From the NCBI RefSeq assembly GCF_027923225.1, contig NZ_BSDI01000019.1:1-64000 (forward strand): a DNA stretch of 64,000 bases, given 5' to 3'. The translations under genes and the position numbers were made by a program. Below the pieces are notes generated by a model. That model did no database searches. It saw only the letters and a program-made list of their open reading frames with translations, and was not told the origin of the DNA. Source of the DNA: Phytohabitans aurantiacus (GTDB taxonomy: Bacteria; Actinomycetota; Actinomycetes; Mycobacteriales; Micromonosporaceae). Positions 51,500-59,510 of the stretch are shown piece by piece. Position 1 is the first letter of the stretch, and each line of letters starts with the position of its first letter.

Positions 51500-52333
51500 C
51501 CGGACCTGGATGTGGTCGAAGAGTTCGAGGATCCGATCGACCGGGTCGATGTCGGTGCGTTCGCCGCCCGCGCCATGGCCGTCAAGCTCCACGAACGGCT
51601 GGCGGGGCACGGGTTGGCGTGCACCCGGCTGGAGATCGCCGCGGTCACCGTCGACGGCCAAGAGTTGGATCGGGTGTGGCGGCACGACGGGCTGCTGACC
51701 GCGACCGCGATCGCGGACCGGGCCCGCTGGCAGCTCGATGGCTGGCTGACCAAACGCCGCCTCACCTCCGCCATTTTGCGGTTGCGGCTGTCCCCGCACG
51801 GTTTGGTCCGCACCGGTGGGCTACAGCCCGGCTTGTGGGGTGAGGCCGGCCCCGGACGGGAACGGGCCCACCGGGCCGCACACCGGGTACAGGGACTGTT
51901 AGGTCCGGACGCGGTCCTGGTCGGCGTCCCTGGCGGTGGCCGCGACCCCGACCAGCAGGTCACCCTGCTGCCGTTCGGCGACGAAAAGGTTCCGGCCCGG
52001 CCCGATGGGCCGTGGCCCGGCGCGCTCCCACCACCGCATCCGGTGCTGACCGCAGGCCAGGAACCGGTGCAACTGCTCGCCGCGGACGGCACGGATGTGG
52101 TGGTCGACGCCCGGCTGCGAATGTCCGGCCCACCCACCCAGCTACGCATGCCCGGCAAGACCGGCGTGGTGGAGGTGACCCGGTGGTTCGGGCCGTGGCC
52201 GGTAGACGAACGCTGGTGGGACGAAACCAGCAGCCGGCGGGCGGCCCGGTTGCAGGCGCTGCTGGAAGACGGCACCGCCGTCGCCCTGGCCCAGACCGGC
52301 GGCCGCTGGCTGCTGGTCGGCCTCTTCGACTGA
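51500..52333 (+). pseudogene. imuB: imuB, 3' part after the IS110 insertion
   Basis: The frame resumes as PDLDVVEEFEDPIDRVDVGA, continuous with the 5' part when the element is removed. It includes the little-finger region (LHERLAGHGLACTRLEIAAV) and the ImuB C-terminal domain with TGVVEVTRWFGPWPVDERWW and GRWLLVGLFD. No start codon with a ribosome binding site lies near its beginning, although an in-frame GTG is at 51512, so it is probably not translated on its own. It ends 27 bases before dnaE2. Confidence 0.8.
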
Positions 52334-52360
52334 CCCCTCGCACGGTTACGGCGGTTGGTG

Positions 52361-55300
52361 ATGTCCCAGTTCGATGCGCTGTCGCAGATGCCGTGGGACG
52401 AGCTGCAACGCCGCCTCGCCGGCGGGCCCGTCGACGACCCGCTCGCGCACGCGGACGGCGGCGACGGCCCGGCCTTCAGCCGCAAACGGTCCCGCTTCCA
52501 AGCACCAACCCTGGTACGCGGCCAGAGTGTGGTGCCGTACGCGGAGTTGCACTGCCACTCCAACTTCAGCTTCCTGGACGGCGCCTCCCACCCCGAAGAA
52601 CTCGCCACCGACGCGGTCCGGCTCGGTTTGGACGCGCTGGCTATCACCGACCATGACGGCTTCTACGGCGTGGTCCGGTTCGCCACCGCCGCCGCCGAGG
52701 TCGGCATCCCCACTGTCTACGGCGCCGAACTGTCCCTCGATCTGCCCAGCGGGCAGGCGGGGGTGCCGGATCCGGTCGGCCGGCATCTGCTGCTGCTGGC
52801 CCGAGGACAGCAGGGCTATCACCGCCTCGCGACGGTGCTGGGCGAGGCCCACCTGGCCGGCGGCAAAAAGAACCGGCCGGTCTACGACCTCGACGCCGCC
52901 GCCGCACACCTGGCCGGGCACGTGACCGTGCTGACCGGCTGCCGCAAAGGCACCGTCCCCGCCGCCCTGGCCGCCAGCGGACCCGACGCCGCCAACCGCG
53001 AGCTCGACCGCCTGGTCGCCTTGTTCGGCAAAGACCATGTGACGGTCGAGCTGATCGACCACGGCGACCCCCTGGACCGGGACCGCAACGACGCCCTCGC
53101 CGCTCTCGCCCAGCAGGCGGGGATGCCGGTGGTCGCGACGAACAACGTGCACTACCACGCGCCGTCGAGGCGGCGGCTGGCCACCGTCGTCGCCGCGGTC
53201 CGTGCCCGCTCCGCCCTCGACGACCTCGACCCCTACCTGCCCGCGGCCGGGACCGCCCATCTGCGTTCCGGGGTGGAGATGGCCGCCCGGTTCGCCCGCT
53301 ACCCGACCGCTGTCCCGACCGCGGCCCGCCTCGGCGCCGAATGCGCGTTCGACCTGAGCCTGATCGGGCCGAAACTGCCGCCGTTCGACGTGCCCGCCGG
53401 GCACACCGAAACCTCCTGGCTGCGTCACCTCACCTACCAAGGCGCCCAACAACGATATGGGCCCGTCCAGGCGCATCCGGACGCCTACCGGCAGATCGAC
53501 AAAGAGCTGGCGATGATCGACCAGCTCGCCTTCCCCGGCTACTTCCTGGTCGTGTGGGACATCGTCAAGTTTTGCCGCGACCACGACATCTACTGCCAAG
53601 GCCGCGGCTCCGCCGCCAACTCCGCCGTCTGCTACGCCCTGCGGATCACCAACGTCGACCCCGTCGCCCACGGCCTACTGTTCGAACGCTTTCTCGCCCC
53701 GGAGCGGGACGGGCCGCCGGACATCGACGTCGACATCGAATCCGACCGCCGCGAAGAAGTCATCCAATACGTCTACACAAAGCACGGCCGCCGGCACACC
53801 GCCCAGGTCGCCAACGTCATCACCTACCGGCCCCGCTCGGCGATCCGGGACGTTGCCCGCGCCTTCGGCCACTCCCCCGGCCAGCAAGACGCCTGGAGCA
53901 AACACATCGACCGCTGGCACGCCCTCACCCCCGATGCCGTCGAAGGCGTCCCCGAACCCGTCGTCACCTACGCCACCGCCCTTCTCTCCGCGCCCCGACA
54001 TTTGGGCATCCACTCCGGTGGCATGGTCATCTGCGACCGGCCCGTCACCGAGGTCTGCCCGGTCGAGTGGGCGCGCATGCCCGGCCGGTCCGTTCTGCAG
54101 TGGGACAAAGACGACTGCGCCGAGATCGGGTTGACGAAGTTCGACCTGCTCGGTTTGGGCATGCTGTCGGCGCTGCACTACGCCTTCGACTTCCTCGAAT
54201 CCACATTGGACCTCGGAAGTCTGGACTGCACGGATCCGGAGGTGTACGCGATGCTCTGCGCCGCCGACACCGTCGGCGTCTTCCAAGTCGAATCGCGGGC
54301 GCAGATGTCGACCCTGCCTAGGTTGAAGCCGACCTGTTTCTACGACCTGGTCGTCGAGGTCGCGTTGATCCGCCCCGGGCCGATCCAAGGCGGATCGGTG
54401 CACCCGTACATTCGGCGCAAGAACGGCCTGGAGGAACCCGTGTACGGCCATCCCCTGATGCGGCCGAGTCTGGAGAAGACGTTGGGGGTGCCGCTGTTCC
54501 AGGAACAGATGATGCAGCTCGCCATCGACTGCGCCGGCTTCACCCCCGCCGAAGCCGACCAACTGCGCCGCGCGATGGGCTCCAAACGCTCCACCGAACG
54601 CATGGCCAAACTCAAGGCCCGGCTGTATGACGGCATGGCCGCCAACGGCATCAACCCCGAGGTCGCCGACGACATCTACCTGAAACTGTCCGCGTTCGCC
54701 AACTACGGCTTCCCCGAATCACACGCCATGAGCTTCGCCTACCTGGTCTACGCCTCCGCGTGGCTCAAGCGCTACCACCCCGCCGCGTTCACCGCAGCCC
54801 TACTCGGCGCCCAACCAATGGGCTTCTACAGCCCACAGTCCCTTGTAGACGACGCCCGCCGACACGGCGTCGAAGTCCGCCGCCCCGACATCAACGCCTC
54901 CCACGTCAAAGCCACCCTCGAATCCACACCAGAAACCCGGTGGGGCTCCGCACCCCGCGAACCACCACACCACTGGGGACTCGACGGCCCCGCCATCCGC
55001 CTCGGCCTCGATCAGGTCCGCACCCTCACCGACGACACCGCCACCCGCATCGTCACCGCCCGCACCCAAGACGGCCCGTACACCAGCATCGCCGACACTG
55101 CCCGCCGCGCCGAACTATCCACCGCACACCTGGAAGCGCTCGCCACCTCCGACGCCTTCGCCTGCTTCGGCATCAACCGCCGCGAAGCCTTGTGGACGGC
55201 CGGCGCCGCCAGCCAAGACAAACCCGACCGCCTCCCCGGCACCATCACCGGCCACACCGCCCCGCCCCTGCCAGGTCTCAACGATGTGGACATCCTCGTC

Positions 55301-55690
55301 GCCGACATCTGGGCCACCGGCCTGTCCCCGGACAACCACCCCATCGCCCTCATCCGCGCCACGCTCGACTCGCAAGGCGCGCTACCGATCGCCCGACTCA
55401 AGACCGTCCCCGACAAGACCAGAATTCTCGTAGGTGGGCTCGTCACCCACCGACAACGCCCCGCCACGGCCGGCGGCATCACCTTCATCAACCTCGAAGA
55501 CGAAACCGGGATGCTCAACGTCGTCGTCTCTGAGGGCACGTGGAACCGCTACCGCAAGATCGCCCGCACCAGCTCCGCACTACTCGTCCGCGGCATCCTC
55601 GAATCCGCCTCCGGCGTCCTCAACCTCGTCGCCGACCAGCTACGCCCCCTGACCATCGCAACCCGCCCAGCGTCGCGCGACTTCCGGTGA
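52361..55690 (+). CDS. dnaE2: error-prone DNA polymerase DnaE2
   Basis: 1109 residues from ATG 52361; in-frame GTG 52358 and TTG 52355 are alternatives. PHP domain at the N-terminus (YAELHCHSNFSFLDGASHPE from about 60; ALAITDHDGFYG). The C-family polymerase core has PDIDVDIESDRREEVIQYV at about 452-470 with the catalytic Asp residues. A helix-hairpin-helix and an OB-fold follow at the end (RILVGGLVTHRQRPATAGG, TFINLEDETGMLNVVV). This is the translesion polymerase of the ImuA-ImuB-DnaE2 mutasome. The upstream IS110 may reduce its transcription from the SOS promoter. Confidence 0.92.
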   Translation: MSQFDALSQMPWDELQRRLAGGPVDDPLAHADGGDGPAFSRKRSRFQAPTLVRGQSVVPYAELHCHSNFSFLDGASHPEELATDAVRLGLDALAITDHDGFYGVVRFATAAAEVGIPTVYGAELSLDLPSGQAGVPDPVGRHLLLLARGQQGYHRLATVLGEAHLAGGKKNRPVYDLDAAAAHLAGHVTVLTGCRKGTVPAALAASGPDAANRELDRLVALFGKDHVTVELIDHGDPLDRDRNDALAALAQQAGMPVVATNNVHYHAPSRRRLATVVAAVRARSALDDLDPYLPAAGTAHLRSGVEMAARFARYPTAVPTAARLGAECAFDLSLIGPKLPPFDVPAGHTETSWLRHLTYQGAQQRYGPVQAHPDAYRQIDKELAMIDQLAFPGYFLVVWDIVKFCRDHDIYCQGRGSAANSAVCYALRITNVDPVAHGLLFERFLAPERDGPPDIDVDIESDRREEVIQYVYTKHGRRHTAQVANVITYRPRSAIRDVARAFGHSPGQQDAWSKHIDRWHALTPDAVEGVPEPVVTYATALLSAPRHLGIHSGGMVICDRPVTEVCPVEWARMPGRSVLQWDKDDCAEIGLTKFDLLGLGMLSALHYAFDFLESTLDLGSLDCTDPEVYAMLCAADTVGVFQVESRAQMSTLPRLKPTCFYDLVVEVALIRPGPIQGGSVHPYIRRKNGLEEPVYGHPLMRPSLEKTLGVPLFQEQMMQLAIDCAGFTPAEADQLRRAMGSKRSTERMAKLKARLYDGMAANGINPEVADDIYLKLSAFANYGFPESHAMSFAYLVYASAWLKRYHPAAFTAALLGAQPMGFYSPQSLVDDARRHGVEVRRPDINASHVKATLESTPETRWGSAPREPPHHWGLDGPAIRLGLDQVRTLTDDTATRIVTARTQDGPYTSIADTARRAELSTAHLEALATSDAFACFGINRREALWTAGAASQDKPDRLPGTITGHTAPPLPGLNDVDILVADIWATGLSPDNHPIALIRATLDSQGALPIARLKTVPDKTRILVGGLVTHRQRPATAGGITFINLEDETGMLNVVVSEGTWNRYRKIARTSSALLVRGILESASGVLNLVADQLRPLTIATRPASRDFR

Positions 55691-55808
55691 CCGCCGCCCC
55701 TGACGTCGCCGACTGTAGGGTCCCGTTTCCATGTCGGAATCCCATCACCGATGTCGGATGGATGTCATTTCCGACACCGATGTGGGACTGGACTCGTTGG
55801 TGGTGGCG

Positions 55809-57518
55809 CTACTTCGGCTTGAGTAGGGCCGCGAAGTCATCGACCGTGGCGTGCCGCGGCAGGCGTGCCGCCGCGTAGCACTGATCGATTGCGGCCAACC
55901 GCTGCGCCACGTCGTCAAGCTCGGCGGCCAGGTATTGCGCGGTGTCGCGGGCCGCCTCGGCGAGCCGCTGTAGGTCGCGCTCCACGTGGCTGGCATCGCC
56001 TTCGCCACCCGCGCCGAAATCGGAGGCGACGAGTCGGCCGTACCCTTGGGGGAGGAAGGGGAGAAGGCGCAGGAAATGGTTGCTGCGCAGCTCCTCTACC
56101 AGCTGCCGCTCGCGTGCGAGCAGATGCCGCGCTTCGGCTTTGGTCGACTCGGCCGGGTGCGCCAGTACATACCGCCAGTACCACTGACCCGCTGCCCTGT
56201 AGCGCTCGGTCAGATCGAGTGCGCGCGCCAGCGATCCCGGGTAGCTACGTTCGACGTAGTAGAAGGGAATGTCGAGCCTGCGGTCGTAGGCGTCACGCCG
56301 GTCTCGTTCACGCGCCTCGACGATGTCGGCGGCGAAACCGGCGAGGATCTCCCACAACTCGCTCCGCGACCGCGTCCCGGAGCCGAGTTCGGCGGGGTCG
56401 ACCAGGAGGGTCAGCAGCGATCGGAGCCGGAGCAGGGACTCCGGGGCATGCAGTCCGAACTGCCCGGCGTTCGCCAGGTGCGCGTCCGACAGCTGCGCCA
56501 GCGTCGTGGGGGTCACGCCGCTTGCGTGGAACTCCACGATGGCGCTGGCATATGCCCGGCTGGGGGTCACCTCGCTCGTGCTATGAAGGTCGACGAGGTG
56601 CTCACCCTCGATCTCCCCGCGCTGGAGATCGAGGCTTCGCATGTCGCTCCAGACCATGTTGATGGACACGAAAAGTTCACGGTGCTCTCGCAACCGGAAC
56701 GGTGGCCGGTCACGCAGCCCCAGCCAAATCCACTGCACGCCGGGATCGAGGTGGATTACCTGCATCGACCGTTGGACCAAGCGGTTGATCACCTCACGCG
56801 AGGGCACGAGCAGTGTGTCGCGCAACAGGTTTGCGTGCGGCACGTCGCCCAGGCTCCAGAACAGGGCGGCCACCTCGGGCCGGAAGTTCGGCTGCTCGGT
56901 GCGGCAGCTTTCGCGCAGTTCCCAGGCAAGGTTGTCAACGCATTCGGTGTACCGGCGATCGACACTTCGCAGTGTCGCCCTGCAGTCCGCGGTGACGTCC
57001 GGGTTGCGGTCGCCGTTCCAACCGCTGGAGTTCTCGACAGCCCCGACTACGGTGCGGGCCAGGCGCCGCGACGCCCAGATGGCATTCGACTCCAGGAGGT
57101 TCTGCGCCGCAACGAGGGGAAACAGATGCCAGCTCGGGTGCAGTCCGTACGGTAGGTGGGGCCACCGCTCCTGGTAGAGGCGAGTCCCCAGTTGTCCCTC
57201 CCACCATGCCAACGCGTAGAGCGCGATGATGGCGGCCGCCACCGGATTCGATGCCGCGACGTCGCGGGACGCGCGGGCGATGTGCTGCCACGTGTCGTAG
57301 GAACCCACCCGGCGACCGCGCAGTAGCGTCATCCAACAATCGGTCATCTGCTCCCGGCGCTGGTGGGGAAGGCGCAACCCGTCCGCGACCTCGGAGTACT
57401 CCGCCCTTCCCCAGAACTGGTAGAGCGCGATCGCGGTGGGGTCGGGCAGAGCGTCACGCCCGAAATCGAAGAACCACGGATCGCGCACCAAATCCCAGTG
57501 GAGGACTTGCGTCAACAT
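55809..57518 (-). CDS. unrecognised 569-residue protein of the CHAT operon
   Basis: Start ATG 57518. No signal peptide or clear membrane segment. Trp/Tyr/Arg-rich N-terminal half (DLVRDPWFFDFGRDALPDPT, ALYALAWWEGQLGTRLYQER) and a helical C-terminal part with likely coiled coil (HVERDLQRLAEAARDTAQYL, AAELDDVAQRLAAIDQCYAA). No conserved catalytic motif was recognised. It is the last of three genes; 51 bases separate it from the TM protein gene. In CHAT-based conflict systems a large partner often serves as sensor or protease substrate, which is a guess here. Confidence 0.6.
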   Translation of the reverse strand: MLTQVLHWDLVRDPWFFDFGRDALPDPTAIALYQFWGRAEYSEVADGLRLPHQRREQMTDCWMTLLRGRRVGSYDTWQHIARASRDVAASNPVAAAIIALYALAWWEGQLGTRLYQERWPHLPYGLHPSWHLFPLVAAQNLLESNAIWASRRLARTVVGAVENSSGWNGDRNPDVTADCRATLRSVDRRYTECVDNLAWELRESCRTEQPNFRPEVAALFWSLGDVPHANLLRDTLLVPSREVINRLVQRSMQVIHLDPGVQWIWLGLRDRPPFRLREHRELFVSINMVWSDMRSLDLQRGEIEGEHLVDLHSTSEVTPSRAYASAIVEFHASGVTPTTLAQLSDAHLANAGQFGLHAPESLLRLRSLLTLLVDPAELGSGTRSRSELWEILAGFAADIVEARERDRRDAYDRRLDIPFYYVERSYPGSLARALDLTERYRAAGQWYWRYVLAHPAESTKAEARHLLARERQLVEELRSNHFLRLLPFLPQGYGRLVASDFGAGGEGDASHVERDLQRLAEAARDTAQYLAAELDDVAQRLAAIDQCYAAARLPRHATVDDFAALLKPK

Positions 57519-57569
57519 CGAACCCCGCTTCGGTGTCCGCTATAGGTGCGGGCGTAGGCCCGCGGCACA

Positions 57570-58067
57570 TCAGGGCTGACCCAGGATGTCCTGAACCTGC
57601 TGTAACGCGGTGTCGCTCGCCTGGTAGAACTGCACGTCGAGCTTGCCCTTCTCGACCCGGATCCGCCGGAGCTTGGCGACCAGCAGGAGCAGCGCGGCGC
57701 CGATGAGCACGCCACCCTCGATGACCATCATGCCGCGGCGTGCACGGTATGCCTGCTCGATCCGTTCCCTAAGATCCGGATCGCTGGCGATCCCCTCGAT
57801 GATCGCCAGCGATACCTGTCGCGCGGTACGGTCATCTGTCACGAGCCGATCGACCGTCCGGTCGTCCGTGGGCAGGCCCTCGCTGGCTAACTCCGACCGG
57901 AGTTGGCGGCGAAGCCAGACCGGCGGGCTCGTCGCGTCCACTAGAGTTGCCCCGTCGGCTTCGTCCTGGATCACGTGGAAGGTCGCGTCCGTCAGGGCCT
58001 GCCATTCCGGATCGCTCAGCTCGTGCAGCCGACCCCACGGATCCCCTGCGGTCACCGGTCCAGTCAC
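57570..58067 (-). CDS. one-TM protein of the CHAT operon
   Basis: 165 residues. The GTG at 58067 overlaps the CHAT gene stop (GTGA), so translation is coupled. The N-terminal about 110 residues are soluble and helical (GRLHELSDPEWQALTDATFH, WLRRQLRSELASEG, ARQVSLAIIEGIASDPDLRE). A basic stretch precedes one hydrophobic helix at about 113-131 (MVIEGGVLIGAALLLLVAKL). A short tail with RRIRVEKGKLDVQF and QALQQVQD-like TALQQVQDILGQP follows. It could be a membrane effector or the anchor for the CHAT protease. No family recognised. Confidence 0.65.
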   Translation of the reverse strand: MTGPVTAGDPWGRLHELSDPEWQALTDATFHVIQDEADGATLVDATSPPVWLRRQLRSELASEGLPTDDRTVDRLVTDDRTARQVSLAIIEGIASDPDLRERIEQAYRARRGMMVIEGGVLIGAALLLLVAKLRRIRVEKGKLDVQFYQASDTALQQVQDILGQP

Positions 58068-59293
58068 AGCCAGTCTCCTCTCAACGTCAGAACGCCAGCG
58101 CGCTCAGGGCCGTATCGAGTAGACACCTCGGCGGTTGCGTCCCGGCCAGCGAGCGCTTTCGGCTTGCCACGCTGTATCCACGCCTCGAAGAAGCAGGCCA
58201 TCCATTCGTAGGTGGCATCGACGTGGGCATCCCACATTGGGGCCACGACCGACGGCGAGCCGAGTTTCAAAAACGACTCGGCCAAGCTCGCTGGCTCATC
58301 GGCCTGCAGCAGCCGTCCCGATCCGGCCGAACAGCCCAGCAGACAGACAAGCTCGCTGCTGCTGGTACCCGACAGCTCCAACTCCGCTGCCGTTAGCACC
58401 TCGGTAACCAGCGCCGTGTTAACCGGCGGGGCCACTCGCAGCGGAAGGAGGGTGCGCCTGACCCGCTTCCCGTCGACGGTGAAATCCACCTTGTGCAGCC
58501 CGATGCCGCGTGGCGGTGCAGCCAGCAGCAGGCCGGAGAGCTGATGCCGCTCCAGATCGAGATCGCCGTGCGCCACGATGCACAGGACGTCGGGTCCGCG
58601 GTCGACGAGGGACTCACGGTGCGCGTCGAATTGGGAGAGGACGAAGCGGCGGTCAAGGCGCATGGGCCGCATCCAGGACGCCCCTTCCTGGTCCTGGCCA
58701 CCCACCGTCGTGACCTCTCCATCCCGAAAGGACGCGGCAAGGGCGGCCGCCAGCCGCTCGAACCCGTCGTCGTGGGCGGCCAAGACGTCGACCCCGCCGA
58801 CCCGCAGGGTGCGTCCGGTCCGGTGACCCCGCGGCGCCGCCTCCTCTTCGAACCGCCAGGTGTCGAGGTCAAGTCGTCGCAAGGGATTACGCGACGCGCA
58901 TCTTTGGAACAGGGTCATCCCGCTGCAGTACGCGATTCCACAGACTGTGCCGAGCGGGCCTCCGATGTCAGTCACGACGAGGTGCAGGGGCAGGTCGTGC
59001 ACCAGGGCGTGCGGCACGACGACGAGCACGTCAGGCGGATGGGCGCGAATCTCCGCCGGCACGAGCATGCGTCCCCACGTTGTCATGAACCGGTTGAGCA
59101 ATGGCATCCTGCCGATCGCGACCTCAAATGTGCGGCCCAGCTCCTCGCGCAGGGCGTCCGCCTCGTGCAGGAACTCGTCGGTGCGACACAGGACGACCTC
59201 TCGGCGATCCTCATCCTCGATCCACAGCGCCCGCAGCGAGTCGTGATGCACGGAGTAAAGCAGAGCGTGAACGCTTAAGTCATCGACTTTCAA
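58064..59293 (-). CDS. CHAT-domain caspase-like protease
   Basis: 409 residues from ATG 59293. The C-terminal about 320 residues fit the CHAT fold of clan CD cysteine peptidases: DVLVVVPHALVHDLPLHLVV (the typical strand before the dyad), then DVLCIVAHGDLD with catalytic His242, and SSELVCLLGCSAGSG with catalytic Cys321. AESFLKLGSPSVVAPMWDAH follows, as in CHAT proteins (LAxAFLxAGxxxVVxSLW). The dyad is intact. The N-terminal about 80 residues are short and contain no TPR repeats, unlike separase-like or Craspase TPR-CHAT proteins. It is the first gene of a three-gene unit. Confidence 0.8.
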   Translation of the reverse strand: MKVDDLSVHALLYSVHHDSLRALWIEDEDRREVVLCRTDEFLHEADALREELGRTFEVAIGRMPLLNRFMTTWGRMLVPAEIRAHPPDVLVVVPHALVHDLPLHLVVTDIGGPLGTVCGIAYCSGMTLFQRCASRNPLRRLDLDTWRFEEEAAPRGHRTGRTLRVGGVDVLAAHDDGFERLAAALAASFRDGEVTTVGGQDQEGASWMRPMRLDRRFVLSQFDAHRESLVDRGPDVLCIVAHGDLDLERHQLSGLLLAAPPRGIGLHKVDFTVDGKRVRRTLLPLRVAPPVNTALVTEVLTAAELELSGTSSSELVCLLGCSAGSGRLLQADEPASLAESFLKLGSPSVVAPMWDAHVDATYEWMACFFEAWIQRGKPKALAGRDATAEVSTRYGPERAGVLTLRGDWL

Positions 59294-59510
59294 TCGGGTC
59301 CACCACCTAGTTCCGACCGTACGGCGAGTGTTGGGAGCCCATCGAACGCCCTATCAACGGAAACGCAGGCTCGATCTTGCGAATGAGAAAAGCAATTCGG
59401 GGTTAGTGGAGATCCCGCGATTGTCTGGTCGGGTTTCCTCCGTCCGCAACCCACCGGCCAGGAAGTTGACAGACTCCTATAAAGGCGCGAGTTCACTGTG
59501 GCCGGCCAGG

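Noticed and set aside
59467..59484. TTGACA followed by TATAAA on the plus strand between the CHAT and peptidase genes.
   Set aside because: Only 6 bases separate the two boxes, and the strand is wrong for the neighbouring genes.
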